Below are positions 50,270 through 59,637 of a DNA stretch of 64,000 bases, piece by piece. The position numbers and the translations under genes were made by a program. The stretch covers positions 62,001 to 126,000 of the forward strand of contig JAEXOR010000011.1 in the NCBI GenBank assembly GCA_023439185.1, given 5' to 3'. Each line of letters starts with the position of its first letter. Position 1 is the first letter of the stretch. Source of the stretch: Bacillota bacterium (GTDB lineage: Bacteria; Bacillota; Desulfotomaculia; Desulfotomaculales; Desulfallaceae). Under the pieces are notes generated by a model. That model was not told the origin of the DNA and ran no database searches. It worked only from the letters and a program-made list of their open reading frames with translations.

Positions 50270-52255
50270 TTAAACAGCCAATGATTCGTTTCGGCGGCAG
50301 CGCAATTCCCACAAAAACAGGACCGCGGCTATAATGAACCCCGTCCCATTTACAAATGCACCTAACATCATATCCTGATTAAAAGGAATCAGCAGGGCAA
50401 CACCGGCGATGCAATACAAAAACCGGCGCAGCAACGGCACAACCCGGAAAAGATAACCAACCAGTCCAACACCTAAAATAATAGTACCGATAACTGCTGT
50501 GGCCACTGACAAAAAAATAACCGTCGGACCGGCGTCCCTGAGGATTAATGCCGGTGAGTAAACGAACAAAAATGGAATCACGTAAGCCAGTATGCCAAGG
50601 CGCATGGATATTAAGCCAATGTGGTTGGGATTTGCGCCGGTCAGGGCTGATGTGGCAAAACAAGCCAGAGCGACCGGCGGCGTCCAGTTGGCTACTGTGG
50701 CAAAATAGAAAATAAACAGGTGCGCGGCTATCGGAAGCACTCCCAGTTCCACCATCGCCGGCGCGATAAGTGTGCCTACCAAAGCGTAGGCCGGTACCGG
50801 GGGCATGCCCATCCCCAAAATTACCGAAGCAGCCGCCGCAATAATCAGCAGAAATATTAAATGCTGATCACTATAACTGGTGAGGGCGTAAGCAATATTA
50901 AAACCAAGTCCGCTAACGGAAGCTATGCCGATTATTACGCCGGCGCCTGCAATCAAAGCTGTAATGGTCATCAGCATTTGGCCGGTTCCTTCCAGAACAG
51001 CAACAGCACGTCGCATAAAATTACCACGGGCGTCCCTGGCCAGCAAAAGAAACGGTATGGAGGCAAAGCCTGAGACAACACCGGCAATGTTGGGATTTAA
51101 ACGGATAAACATCAAGGTATAAATAAGGATTCCCAGACAAGGGATGATCACCCACCCTTCACGCATGGATGCACGTGATTTTAAGATATCGGCTTTGGGA
51201 ATACCCAAAAATCCCTTCTTCCCGGATTCCAAATCTACCTGTACAAACAACGCCGTATAAAATAACAAAGCCGGTATCAAAGCCGCAATGGCCACATCCG
51301 CATAAGGTATGCCCAGATTCTCGGCGATCATGAAAGCCACAATACCCATGATCGGCGGCATTATTCCTCCGCCCGAGGCCGCGACAGCCTCCACTGCTCC
51401 AGCATAAGCAGGCTTGTAGCCGGCCTTGATCATCAGGGGGATGGTGACCGTACCGGTGATCATGGCATTGGTGGTGCAACCGCCGGTAAATGAGCCAATG
51501 AAACCGGACATCCCCACCGCCGCTTTGGCCGAGCCGCCCCTTAAATTACCGAGTATCGCTATAGATAAATTACCAAGATGATTGGCGCCTCCGAAAACAG
51601 TCAAAACGTTACCAAAGAAGATAAACGCCAATGCAATACCGGCGGCCAGAGTCATTTGACCAAGGATGCTATTGGGATCAATATAAAGAAAAATAAAAAG
51701 TCTCTCCCAGGTTGTACCAATACCTTTCAACACTCCCGGAAACAAGTCGGCATATCGTCCGTAAAAAATGAAGGCGATAATCACAATCACAAATACCCAG
51801 CCCGCGAAACGGCGTACCCCCTCCAGGATTAACAGAATCGTAAGCATCCCCAAAATAGTTTGCGCTGGTGAAATCTCCCCCAGACGAAAAGCAATCTGGG
51901 GGTAGAACAACGTAAGGTAAAGGCCTATTGGCAGTGACAACAGCGCAAGCAGCGCATCATACCAGGGCAGGTGTTCACGCGGAGCTGCATTGCCGGCCGG
52001 CTTTGTAAGAAACATCGCTACAAAAACAAGCGTTAGAAACAAACCAACGTATTGTTCTGTATATAAACCCCAACCCAGATAGGTGTGAATACCCGCAATA
52101 AACAAAATTCCTAAAACAGGGACTAAGCATAGTAAGAAGCGCTGCAATAAACCAAGCAGACCGGGAAGCACCCGCAAGTTCATACTTTTCAGCATCTCAA
52201 CCTGCGTCTTATGTTCTTTATAGCCTTTCGGCCCCTTACCTTTAGTCGTGATCAT
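50270..52255 (-). CDS. TRAP transporter fused permease (TAXI type)
   Basis: This 661-aa inner-membrane protein fuses the small DctQ-type and large DctM-type subunits (4 plus 12 or more membrane segments). The DctM part contains the family sequences AVGMSGFIGSFTGGCTTNAM, GGGIMPPIMGIVAFMIAENL and GMGMPPVPAYALVGTLIAPA. A C-terminal extension of two more helices is typical of TAXI-linked members. With the TAXI receptor encoded just upstream it should import an organic acid using a sodium or proton gradient. The start is ATG at 52255, with GAGGTG about 10 bases upstream. Confidence 0.92.
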   Translation of the reverse strand: MITTKGKGPKGYKEHKTQVEMLKSMNLRVLPGLLGLLQRFLLCLVPVLGILFIAGIHTYLGWGLYTEQYVGLFLTLVFVAMFLTKPAGNAAPREHLPWYDALLALLSLPIGLYLTLFYPQIAFRLGEISPAQTILGMLTILLILEGVRRFAGWVFVIVIIAFIFYGRYADLFPGVLKGIGTTWERLFIFLYIDPNSILGQMTLAAGIALAFIFFGNVLTVFGGANHLGNLSIAILGNLRGGSAKAAVGMSGFIGSFTGGCTTNAMITGTVTIPLMIKAGYKPAYAGAVEAVAASGGGIMPPIMGIVAFMIAENLGIPYADVAIAALIPALLFYTALFVQVDLESGKKGFLGIPKADILKSRASMREGWVIIPCLGILIYTLMFIRLNPNIAGVVSGFASIPFLLLARDARGNFMRRAVAVLEGTGQMLMTITALIAGAGVIIGIASVSGLGFNIAYALTSYSDQHLIFLLIIAAAASVILGMGMPPVPAYALVGTLIAPAMVELGVLPIAAHLFIFYFATVANWTPPVALACFATSALTGANPNHIGLISMRLGILAYVIPFLFVYSPALILRDAGPTVIFLSVATAVIGTIILGVGLVGYLFRVVPLLRRFLYCIAGVALLIPFNQDMMLGAFVNGTGFIIAAVLFLWELRCRRNESLAV

Positions 52256-52349
52256 TTTTGGTTCACCTCTTTCCGTTAACCGGCAACCAGCCGCTCGCAT
52301 TTTAAAATCTGCCGGCAATGATCAAATTTTTAATATCTGAAAGTGAACC

Positions 52350-53411
52350 CTATTGTTTAATAAGCATCTCCTGCCTGGCTTCGGCTTCCGGGGACCATAC
52401 ACCTTTTTCCCTCCAAAAGTTTATAGCTCCCTTGTGGTACGGCGCAGGCTGATCGGACCCGAACATTGTTTCCTGCCGCCAGTCCTTTAGCAGCTCGTGT
52501 AACGGATGGAGCTCCTGTTGATGTTCATAAATGGCTTTGGTAATCTCGTAGGCGGCATCGGCATTAAGTTTGGATGAAGATGCAAGCCAGGAGACGAAAA
52601 TGATCTCTGTGGCATCAGATTTTAGGAATCCCTCTTTCTCCTGGCGATATATACTGGCACCCGGCAGATATTTCCGCAGCGTCTCAATTAACTCATCAGG
52701 CGGGTTATCCGCCTGCGCGACGGGTAAATCGCCAAAATTCAACGCGTGTAGAGGTATCGCCGAGTCAATTTCAAGATTTAATGCGGATGTTGGCTGGCCG
52801 CCAAAAGCTGCATCAACGCGTCCTTCCTGCAGGGCGCGTACAGCTGACGCGGGATCGGCCACGGGTATTTCTTTAACGTCATTCCAGGTGAGGCCGACGG
52901 ATTCCAGGGCGGCAGTTACACATTGCTTACCGACTACAAAACCTCCATATCCGCCTGCCACCCTCTTCCCTTTCAATTCCTTGATTGTGGTAATACCGGA
53001 ATCGACGCGTACCACCAGGGGAACCGTAGGATTTAAATGGCCACGCACCAATACCCGGATGTTTTTATACGGTTTGTCATATCCGGGGCCTCCGATATAG
53101 GACCAGGCCAGGTCGTTTCCGGATTCTATACCTAACCCAAGTTCTCCTGATTCCAATAAAGGGTTGAAGGCTACCGGCCCGGCACTGGGCCGCACGATCA
53201 CTTTGATCGGAGAATGATCACTCAGCACCTTGGCCACTCCCGTTGCGGCCATGTAACTGGAACCGCCAACAGGAAACGTTCCAAGCCCGACGGACGATGG
53301 CAGCTTTTGCGTGGACGCATCAGGTACATTGTTAGATTGACATCCGCCAAGCAACAACCAGATGAACACCAGCGGAACCCAGATGATCCCGAACCGGGGA
53401 TATTGCTGCAT
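52350..53411 (-). CDS. TAXI family TRAP solute receptor (lipoprotein)
   Basis: This periplasm-side binding protein delivers substrate to the fused permease. The 353-aa protein has a lipoprotein signal peptide (lipobox LLGGC near residue 24), then a TAXI-type fold with FPVGGSSYMAATGVAKVLSD, a conserved RPSAGPVAFNPLLESGELGL region, and RVAGGYGGFVVGKQCVTAAL. I chose the ATG at 53411 because AAAGGG lies 9 bases upstream; an ATG at 53429 has no clear site. It is followed at 94 bp by the permease gene. The ligand cannot be read from sequence. Confidence 0.92.
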   Translation of the reverse strand: MQQYPRFGIIWVPLVFIWLLLGGCQSNNVPDASTQKLPSSVGLGTFPVGGSSYMAATGVAKVLSDHSPIKVIVRPSAGPVAFNPLLESGELGLGIESGNDLAWSYIGGPGYDKPYKNIRVLVRGHLNPTVPLVVRVDSGITTIKELKGKRVAGGYGGFVVGKQCVTAALESVGLTWNDVKEIPVADPASAVRALQEGRVDAAFGGQPTSALNLEIDSAIPLHALNFGDLPVAQADNPPDELIETLRKYLPGASIYRQEKEGFLKSDATEIIFVSWLASSSKLNADAAYEITKAIYEHQQELHPLHELLKDWRQETMFGSDQPAPYHKGAINFWREKGVWSPEAEARQEMLIKQ

Positions 53412-53598
53412 AACATCATCCCTTTCCATTTTGATACTTCTTGCCGGCTAAAACGAATAATTTAGTAAACGGTTTATTTTTAATACAATTATAAATCATT
53501 TTTATATTCCGAAAGTTATTTTTAATTAACGATATTCAAGTGATTTTAAGTGACTTCCAAGCTTGTTCAGTGCGTTTGCCCGTTAAAATTTTTTCTTA

Positions 53599-54429
53599 TC
53601 ATATAGTCAATAATTTTTGTGTTAAATCAACGAGTTTACTGGAATCTTCTTTCAATGCACTGCTGGCTTCGTTAATCTCAAATGCAGTAGCTGTCTGTTC
53701 CTCGGCAGTTGCCGCAATTTGGCTGATATTCTCGGCAATTTCTCCCATAGACGCTACAACCTTTTTCATTTCCTGTTTAATATCTTTTAAAGATTCTCTT
53801 GTTTTACCGGCTAACTTCCTGATTTCTCCGGCTACTACATTGAATCCCCTGCCCGAGTCACCGGCTCTGGCGGCTTCAATAGCAGCATTCAAACCTAAAA
53901 GATGGGTCTGGTCGGATATTTCACTAATCAGCCCCAGGATTGAATCCATCACCCTCATCTGGTTTTTGATATCTTCCACACTTTGCTGCAAATTTACAAC
54001 GGTTGCGGCGTATTCTTGAGACGAAGCTGCAACATTGGCAGTCGTGTTTTCCAAAGTGTTTATAGATTTACCCAATTCACCCATCAAATTGCTCACTTCT
54101 TCCTGCAATGTAAGCGGCAAAGCAGCTACAAGCGCACCAGTCACCTGCCCTTTTTCGTTCTTCAAGGGCAAACCGATGCCTATATACGGAATACCCTTTA
54201 ACTCACTGCCGATTCTGCGGGTTACCCGTTTTCCTTCTTTTATAGTTACACTGGAAATACTTCCTTCTACTATCTTTCCTCCGATTTTCACCGGTAAAAT
54301 AAGCTCGGAACCATTTAAATGCAATAAGCATTTTTCGGTATCAAACACCCCTAGACAACCTTTGGCATCAATTAATTCTTGAAACCGTGGCAGACAATGG
54401 ATATAGTATTCAAGATTATCTCCCGCCAA
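53599..54429 (-). CDS. Soluble chemoreceptor-like protein (short MCP)
   Basis: The 276-aa protein has a short N-terminal sensory domain (about 1-120, with [20 protein letters not shown] and [20 protein letters not shown]) and a C-terminal methyl-accepting signalling domain (about 130-270, conserved hairpin tip [20 protein letters not shown]). No membrane segment is present, so it should sense an internal signal. A long stem-loop covers the upstream in-frame starts, so I prefer the TTG at 54429 with GGAGG 7 bases upstream; the ATG at 54447 is an alternative. It sits between the TAXI receptor and the MFS carrier and may report on the transported compound. Confidence 0.7.
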   Translation of the reverse strand: MAGDNLEYYIHCLPRFQELIDAKGCLGVFDTEKCLLHLNGSELILPVKIGGKIVEGSISSVTIKEGKRVTRRIGSELKGIPYIGIGLPLKNEKGQVTGALVAALPLTLQEEVSNLMGELGKSINTLENTTANVAASSQEYAATVVNLQQSVEDIKNQMRVMDSILGLISEISDQTHLLGLNAAIEAARAGDSGRGFNVVAGEIRKLAGKTRESLKDIKQEMKKVVASMGEIAENISQIAATAEEQTATAFEINEASSALKEDSSKLVDLTQKLLTI

Positions 54430-54458
54430 GAAGCTTCCTCCCAACATAGTTGATTGAT

Positions 54459-54495
54459 GGAGAATCCTGAGGTCAGGTAACAATCAGGATTCTCC
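54459..54495 (-). terminator. Perfect hairpin after the MFS gene
   Basis: Twelve-base perfectly complementary arms (54459-54470 and 54484-54495) enclose a 13-nt loop. It lies 20 bases beyond the MFS stop and 30 before the receptor-like start. It lacks a T-run, so it may work as an attenuator or RNA-processing site rather than a simple terminator. Confidence 0.5.
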
Positions 54496-54515
54496 AACCG
54501 TTTAAACAAAATGGG

Positions 54516-55871
54516 TTAAAAAACTTTACCCTTGGTTTCAGGCGCGAACAAATATATTAAAACAGCAGCCAGCAGGTTGATGGCCACTGCAAAAGCAAAT
54601 ACTACATTGTCACCGTATCCGGCGGCTAATATATAACCAATAACCATAGGTCCCAAAGCGGCTCCTACCCGGCCGCATGATTGGGTATACCCTTTGCCGC
54701 TGGCCCGCACTTTCGTCGGCCAAATCTCCGTTGTAAATACCATAGATGCGCTGTTATAACCAAACTGCACAAACATAAAGAGCAAACCTGTAACAATCAC
54801 CATATAGATAGTCATTGCCTGACCGTAGAAAAATGCGCCAACAGCAGTTAAAACAGCCATCAGCACCAGAGTCATCTTTCTGCCGATTTTATCAGCCAGA
54901 TACCCGACCAGGAAGAAAGACGGCACTCCGCCCAAAGTGATCAGGGATACATAGAGAATAGATTTTGTTACTGTAAAGCCTTTTAAGGTCAGCAAGGCGG
55001 TCAACCACATGCTGATACCGTAATACCCCATCATTTGCAGCAGCAGGTATATGGTCATTAAAGCCACAAGTCCAAGGTACGGTTTGGTAAATATCGCTAA
55101 AGGCGAGGAGCTTCCCTGGTCTTGCGAAACAATGACCGGCTTATACTCTACCGGCGGCAATGGCTGTCCGTAGCGTTTTTGGACCTCCGCTTCATATTTA
55201 TCCATTGCCTGATCGGCATCTGCAAGCCTGCCTCTGGACTCCAGCCAGAGGGCGGACTCCGGCACGAATCTCCATGTTACAAGACCCCATAAACCAACAA
55301 TTCCCGACAGTAAAACCACGCTGGTCCAGCCCCCTACGGGCAATAACCAATAAGTAATCATGCCTACAATAAACACACCGATGGGCAAAACCGTTAAATT
55401 AGCCACCAGATACCTGGCGCGTAGACGTGATGGGACCATTTCACTAATCATCACCGCGGTTGTCGGTAATTGCGCCCCTAACCCTACGCCGACAAAAAAA
55501 CGGCACACTTGCACAAGATCATAGGTCGTTGCAAACGACATCACAAAAGCGGCGGTTCCCCAGGTCAAGTTAGCTATAACAATTATTGGTTTTCTGCCGA
55601 TTCTGTCTGCTATTATGCCGCCGAACAGAGCGCCAAAAAACATACCGATAAAAGCAAGCGACGCTAGATTTCCCGTGGCGGCCTTGTCTAAATTCCAGGT
55701 TTTCGCCATGTCCGGAATCAGAAAATTGAATCCGTTATTGACAAAGATTGTTAACATGATCCCTGTTAATAATACTGTGCACATACCAAAAATGTATGAT
55801 GAGTTCGGCAGGCGCTCCAAACGGCTTGATATGCCAACACGTTCATTTGTGTCGTTAGTCAGAAGACTCAT
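54516..55871 (-). CDS. MFS transporter of the aromatic acid/sugar porter group
   Basis: The 451-aa carrier has twelve predicted membrane helices and the MFS signature between helices 2 and 3 (GGIIADRIGRKPIIVIANLT), with a second copy after helix 8 (GYLADKIGRKMTLVLMAVLT) and the PESALWLESRGR motif of the sugar-porter family after helix 6. Such proteins import aromatic acids, phthalates or sugars with protons. It lies among acyl-CoA genes, so an organic acid is likelier than a sugar. A TTAGTTA-type direct repeat lies upstream of its start. Confidence 0.88.
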   Translation of the reverse strand: MSLLTNDTNERVGISSRLERLPNSSYIFGMCTVLLTGIMLTIFVNNGFNFLIPDMAKTWNLDKAATGNLASLAFIGMFFGALFGGIIADRIGRKPIIVIANLTWGTAAFVMSFATTYDLVQVCRFFVGVGLGAQLPTTAVMISEMVPSRLRARYLVANLTVLPIGVFIVGMITYWLLPVGGWTSVVLLSGIVGLWGLVTWRFVPESALWLESRGRLADADQAMDKYEAEVQKRYGQPLPPVEYKPVIVSQDQGSSSPLAIFTKPYLGLVALMTIYLLLQMMGYYGISMWLTALLTLKGFTVTKSILYVSLITLGGVPSFFLVGYLADKIGRKMTLVLMAVLTAVGAFFYGQAMTIYMVIVTGLLFMFVQFGYNSASMVFTTEIWPTKVRASGKGYTQSCGRVGAALGPMVIGYILAAGYGDNVVFAFAVAINLLAAVLIYLFAPETKGKVF

Positions 55872-55911
55872 TTTTTTACCCCCTTGTATTTAACGAGTTT
55901 AAAAATAATAA

Positions 55912-55928
55912 TTAGTTAGCGTTAGTTA
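55912..55928. promoter_or_regulatory. Direct repeat upstream of the MFS gene
   Basis: TTAGTTA occurs twice, 3 bp apart (55912-55918 and 55922-55928), 40 bases before the MFS start codon. It could be an operator half-site pair for the TetR or another regulator. I see no matching promoter boxes. Confidence 0.25.
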
Positions 55929-56044
55929 ATTAGAATACGTTAATCCGCACAATCATTAATGTTTACCCGGATGCCTTCCTCCTTTCAAGTAAATTATCTT
56001 CTCTCCTCAGCGTATAGTTAAACGGTTTAATTTTGAGCAGTTAT

Positions 56045-57418
56045 TTATATTGTCATTAACCTTATTAAATCACTTAATTTATTGAGTTCCTCCAGGTTTT
56101 CAATCATAGCAAGAAGCTTTTTCGCATTCACTTCAGATATGGTTTGAGAAAAGGCTACATTACGCATAAACTTTTGTTTTACTTCCTCTTGGGAAAGCGG
56201 ACTGAAAACCGGATCGCCTTTGGCAAAACTCACTTCGGCAGAGTACTCTTGGCCATTCCTCATCTTGACCTTTAAAACGGCGCCTCTGGATTTAACATCG
56301 ACAAATCCTTCAATTAAAATTTTATTTGCAATACTTGCAATGCGGGGATCGCGTATCAAGTGCTCTTGAAAATGCTCCAGGGTTATTTTTTTTCTTAATA
56401 AAATATTGGCAACACAGTAGCGAATGCTAAAAGCGGCGTCTATTTGAGGAACATCCCGAATTATAAAAGGCTGCCCGACAAACATATCCCGAACAGCGGC
56501 CGGCACCTGGAGTATTATTTGCTCAATTTCATCAACCGGCACAGTATATTTCCCAACCAGCTCAAAAGCGCAGTCCACGGCCGCGTGGTTGGCGCGGCAC
56601 CCCGGATATGGTTTATAAGTAACCTCGGTATGGTACTCCTGGCCGAGATCTGCAGTTAGAATATCCGGGTTGCACCCTTCGGTATAAAGATTAAAATAAC
56701 CAAATTTGCCGAGCAAGGCATCTTGGGGTCCGGTCCATCCGGCTTTGGCCAGAGCGGCGGAAAATATCCCGTTTCTGGCTGACAACCCTTGCACAAGTTT
56801 AAAGGCGCCGGCCCCATCCCAAATGGTTTCAAAACTGCCGGCCAATTGGTTTAATACAATGCCAAAGGCATTTTGGAGCTGTTGAGGAGATAACCCCAGC
56901 AACCGTCCCGCAATGGCTGTGGCTCCCAATGCGTTTACTGTTCCGACGTTGTCCCACCCTTTGGAAAAACCAAAACCGGAAGCCGCCAGTATCCGGCAGG
57001 CAACATCATCTCCGACCAATAAAGCGGTAATTAATTCTTTGCCGCTGATATTTCCGGCTTCCCCCAGGGCTAAAGCCGTCGTTACCGTGGTGCCGCTAAT
57101 ATGAGACGGGAAATTGACGCCGTTTACCCGGGCCTGGGTGGCCTCAAAATCGTAAGATCTGGCCAAAACACTGTTTACCATGGCCACATTGTGGGCCGGC
57201 GCCTTGCCGCCGGATACGAAAATAGTGGCCTCTTCTTTACCTCCCCAGGCCTTGACCAAATCAATCAGAGCTGAATTTCCCGCGGCATGCGCGCCGCCAA
57301 TCACACACCCCAGTACATCAATAATGCGGTATTTGGCATTGGCCAGCTTTTCTGGCGCCAGGGCTTCAAAACTGGTGCTTAAAATGTGCTCTGAAATTTT
57401 TTCCATGTGCGTATTCAA
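56045..57418 (-). CDS. MmgE/PrpD family protein
   Basis: The 457-aa protein belongs to the MmgE/PrpD family, whose members include 2-methylcitrate dehydratase, aconitate decarboxylase and many uncharacterised hydro-lyases. It shows the family blocks YRIIDVLGCVIGGAHAAGNS, ATIFVSGGKAPAHNVAMVNS, SFETIWDGAGAFKLVQGLSA and CRANHAAVDCAFELVGKY. No methylcitrate-cycle genes are nearby, so dehydration of another hydroxy- or tricarboxylic acid is more likely. I chose the TTG at 57418 because GGGGGG lies 7 bases upstream; an ATG at 57406 follows. It lies between the ADP-forming CoA ligase and the MFS gene. Confidence 0.85.
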   Translation of the reverse strand: MNTHMEKISEHILSTSFEALAPEKLANAKYRIIDVLGCVIGGAHAAGNSALIDLVKAWGGKEEATIFVSGGKAPAHNVAMVNSVLARSYDFEATQARVNGVNFPSHISGTTVTTALALGEAGNISGKELITALLVGDDVACRILAASGFGFSKGWDNVGTVNALGATAIAGRLLGLSPQQLQNAFGIVLNQLAGSFETIWDGAGAFKLVQGLSARNGIFSAALAKAGWTGPQDALLGKFGYFNLYTEGCNPDILTADLGQEYHTEVTYKPYPGCRANHAAVDCAFELVGKYTVPVDEIEQIILQVPAAVRDMFVGQPFIIRDVPQIDAAFSIRYCVANILLRKKITLEHFQEHLIRDPRIASIANKILIEGFVDVKSRGAVLKVKMRNGQEYSAEVSFAKGDPVFSPLSQEEVKQKFMRNVAFSQTISEVNAKKLLAMIENLEELNKLSDLIRLMTI

Positions 57419-57445
57419 TTTTATACCCCCCACAACTGGAATAAA

Positions 57446-59530
57446 TCAACCAGCCTTCCAAATTAACTTCGCATCAACAGCTACGGCCCGGTCCTCGCGC
57501 ACGATAACCGGATTAAGGTCCATTTGATCGACGGATCCCTTTAAATCCCGGCCAAGACTGGAAACTTTGAGCAATAAATCGATTACCGCTTCCCGGTTGG
57601 CCTTAATCCCTCTGAATCCCTCAAATAAAGCGTGGGCTTTCAGCTCGCGCAGCATGTTATCGGCATCAAGGCGATTAATCGGTACCCGGCGAAAGGCCAC
57701 GTCCTGATAGATCTCAGCCAGGATACCCCCGAGCCCGACCATGATCGACAGACCGAAGGTGCCATCCTCAACCAAACCGACGATAATCTCCAGACCGGCA
57801 GGCTCCATTGGCTCGACAAGCAAGTCCGCTCCCGGAAAGCGGGCGCTCATCTCCAGGACGGTTTTCTCCAGAGCCTCCGGATCCATAATATTGAGTGCCA
57901 CGCCCTGGAGATCGGTTTTATGCAGCACTTCCGACGACCTGATTTTTACCACGAGGGGGAAAGAAAAAGGGATTTCAGCCGGCAACCGCCCCCCCGGGAG
58001 CACGATTGAGTCCGGAACCGATATACCGCGCCTGCGCAGTATCGCCTTAACCTCGTCCTCGGCCAGAGGCGTACCGGGCTCGGGCATATTAAACGGCTCT
58101 ATGTTCCGGCCGTCAGGCGCCGCAACTTCCTGCCGGCATGAATTTACCCGGCTTAGGAACTCGGCCCGCCGGGCGGTAATGTCCACGGCCCTTACCGCCC
58201 GCCAAAAGGACGGAAAGACCGGCACTCCCGCGGTTTCCATTTGCCGGATGGCCTGGATGGTGGTTTCAGACCCAATTGCCGCAACAATGAGGGGTTTTTT
58301 GCCCTGCCTGCCCCAGCGGCAGAATATCTCCGTGAACTGTTCGCCCCTCCTGGCATTATGGTACATCAAACACGCGATAATAACGTCAACCCCGGGATCA
58401 TCCTGAAGAATCTCCAGAGCGGCGTCGTACATATCATTGCCGGCAGCGGGGGTCAGGTCGATGGGGTTGTGCACCGAGGCGTAAGGAACGGCTATTCCGG
58501 CCAGTTTGGCCTCGGTATCCGGAGCCAGTGCCGCCATGGTGGCGGCAATGCCTTTTTCCCTGGCTTCGACATAGTCGGCGGCAATTACTCCCATTCCGCC
58601 GCCGCCGGTTATAATCGCCACCCGGCGGCCGGTGGAAAGTTTCAACCGGCCAAGGGCGCGAACGGCATCCAGTAATTCCTCGTCATCATAAGCCCTGAAT
58701 ACGCCCAATTGGTTAAGCACGCCACCGGTAACCCGGTCCGAGCCCGCAAGGGAGCCGGTATGCAAGGCCACAGCTTTAGCGCCCGCCGAGGAGCGGCCGG
58801 CTTTCACAAGCACCAGCGGTTTACGGAAAGACACATTCCGGCAGACATCAAAAAACCTTTGCGCATCGGCAAAGCTCTCCAGATACATCCCGATAACCGA
58901 GGTATGGGGATCCTGCGCAAAATACTCAATCAGCTCATTTTCGTCAATGTCGACCCGGTTGCCCAGGCCAACGAAAGTACCAAGACCAACTCCGTAAAAG
59001 GCCCCAACATCTATCGCCCCCATAACGCCCGAGCCGCTTTGAGAGATAATGGCAATATTCCCCGGGCCCGGCCTCCTCAGGTGACTGGAGGGAAGAAAAA
59101 CAGTATCCAGACTGAGTCGCGGCACCAGCACCCCCAATGTATTGGGACCAAGGATGCGGGTATGTGTGCCGGCTACGGCGTCCTTCAGCTTCAACTCCAG
59201 TTTTTTTCCGGCCTCGCCGACTTCGCCGAAACCGCCGGCGATTACAATCACCGCGCCTATTCCGCGTTTCGCGCAAGCACGGGTAATCTCCGGCGCCAAC
59301 TTGGCGGGCAGTGCAACTACAGCCAGATCCGGCACTTCCGGCAGCTCATCTAAGGTACGGTAAATGGGCAGTCCAAACAATACGCCCCCTTTAGGATTGA
59401 CTCCATAAACCCGGACACTGCCGGCCAAAAGATGTTTCACCACCGTGTTGCCGGCCTTGCCCGCCTGTTCGGAAACACCAAACACCGCCACCGAATTCGG
59501 ATTTAAGAGGCTGTCTACTCTGGTTTTCAT
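57446..59530 (-). CDS. ADP-forming acyl-CoA synthetase (fused alpha-beta)
   Basis: This 694-aa enzyme interconverts an acyl-CoA, ADP and phosphate with the free acid, CoA and ATP, so it can save the energy of a thioester. It has the CoA-binding domain (about 8-100, VAVFGVSEQAGKAGNTVVKH), the ligase domain with the phosphohistidine (VALHTGSLAGSDRVTGGVL, near residue 258) and a C-terminal ATP-grasp domain (about 480-690, FPLVVKIRSSEVLHKTDLQG). There is no acetyltransferase domain, unlike the regulatory Pat enzymes. In fermenting and syntrophic bacteria such proteins produce ATP from acetyl-CoA or aryl-acetyl-CoA. Substrate is not known. Confidence 0.9.
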   Translation of the reverse strand: MKTRVDSLLNPNSVAVFGVSEQAGKAGNTVVKHLLAGSVRVYGVNPKGGVLFGLPIYRTLDELPEVPDLAVVALPAKLAPEITRACAKRGIGAVIVIAGGFGEVGEAGKKLELKLKDAVAGTHTRILGPNTLGVLVPRLSLDTVFLPSSHLRRPGPGNIAIISQSGSGVMGAIDVGAFYGVGLGTFVGLGNRVDIDENELIEYFAQDPHTSVIGMYLESFADAQRFFDVCRNVSFRKPLVLVKAGRSSAGAKAVALHTGSLAGSDRVTGGVLNQLGVFRAYDDEELLDAVRALGRLKLSTGRRVAIITGGGGMGVIAADYVEAREKGIAATMAALAPDTEAKLAGIAVPYASVHNPIDLTPAAGNDMYDAALEILQDDPGVDVIIACLMYHNARRGEQFTEIFCRWGRQGKKPLIVAAIGSETTIQAIRQMETAGVPVFPSFWRAVRAVDITARRAEFLSRVNSCRQEVAAPDGRNIEPFNMPEPGTPLAEDEVKAILRRRGISVPDSIVLPGGRLPAEIPFSFPLVVKIRSSEVLHKTDLQGVALNIMDPEALEKTVLEMSARFPGADLLVEPMEPAGLEIIVGLVEDGTFGLSIMVGLGGILAEIYQDVAFRRVPINRLDADNMLRELKAHALFEGFRGIKANREAVIDLLLKVSSLGRDLKGSVDQMDLNPVIVREDRAVAVDAKLIWKAG

Positions 59531-59637
59531 TGGACGAACTACACTCCTTAGCAGCCAGATTTGCCAATCTTATACAGAATAATTTGAATATTTAAATTCT
59601 ACAATCAGGGCTATAAGCTTTAATATCAAACAGGCTG

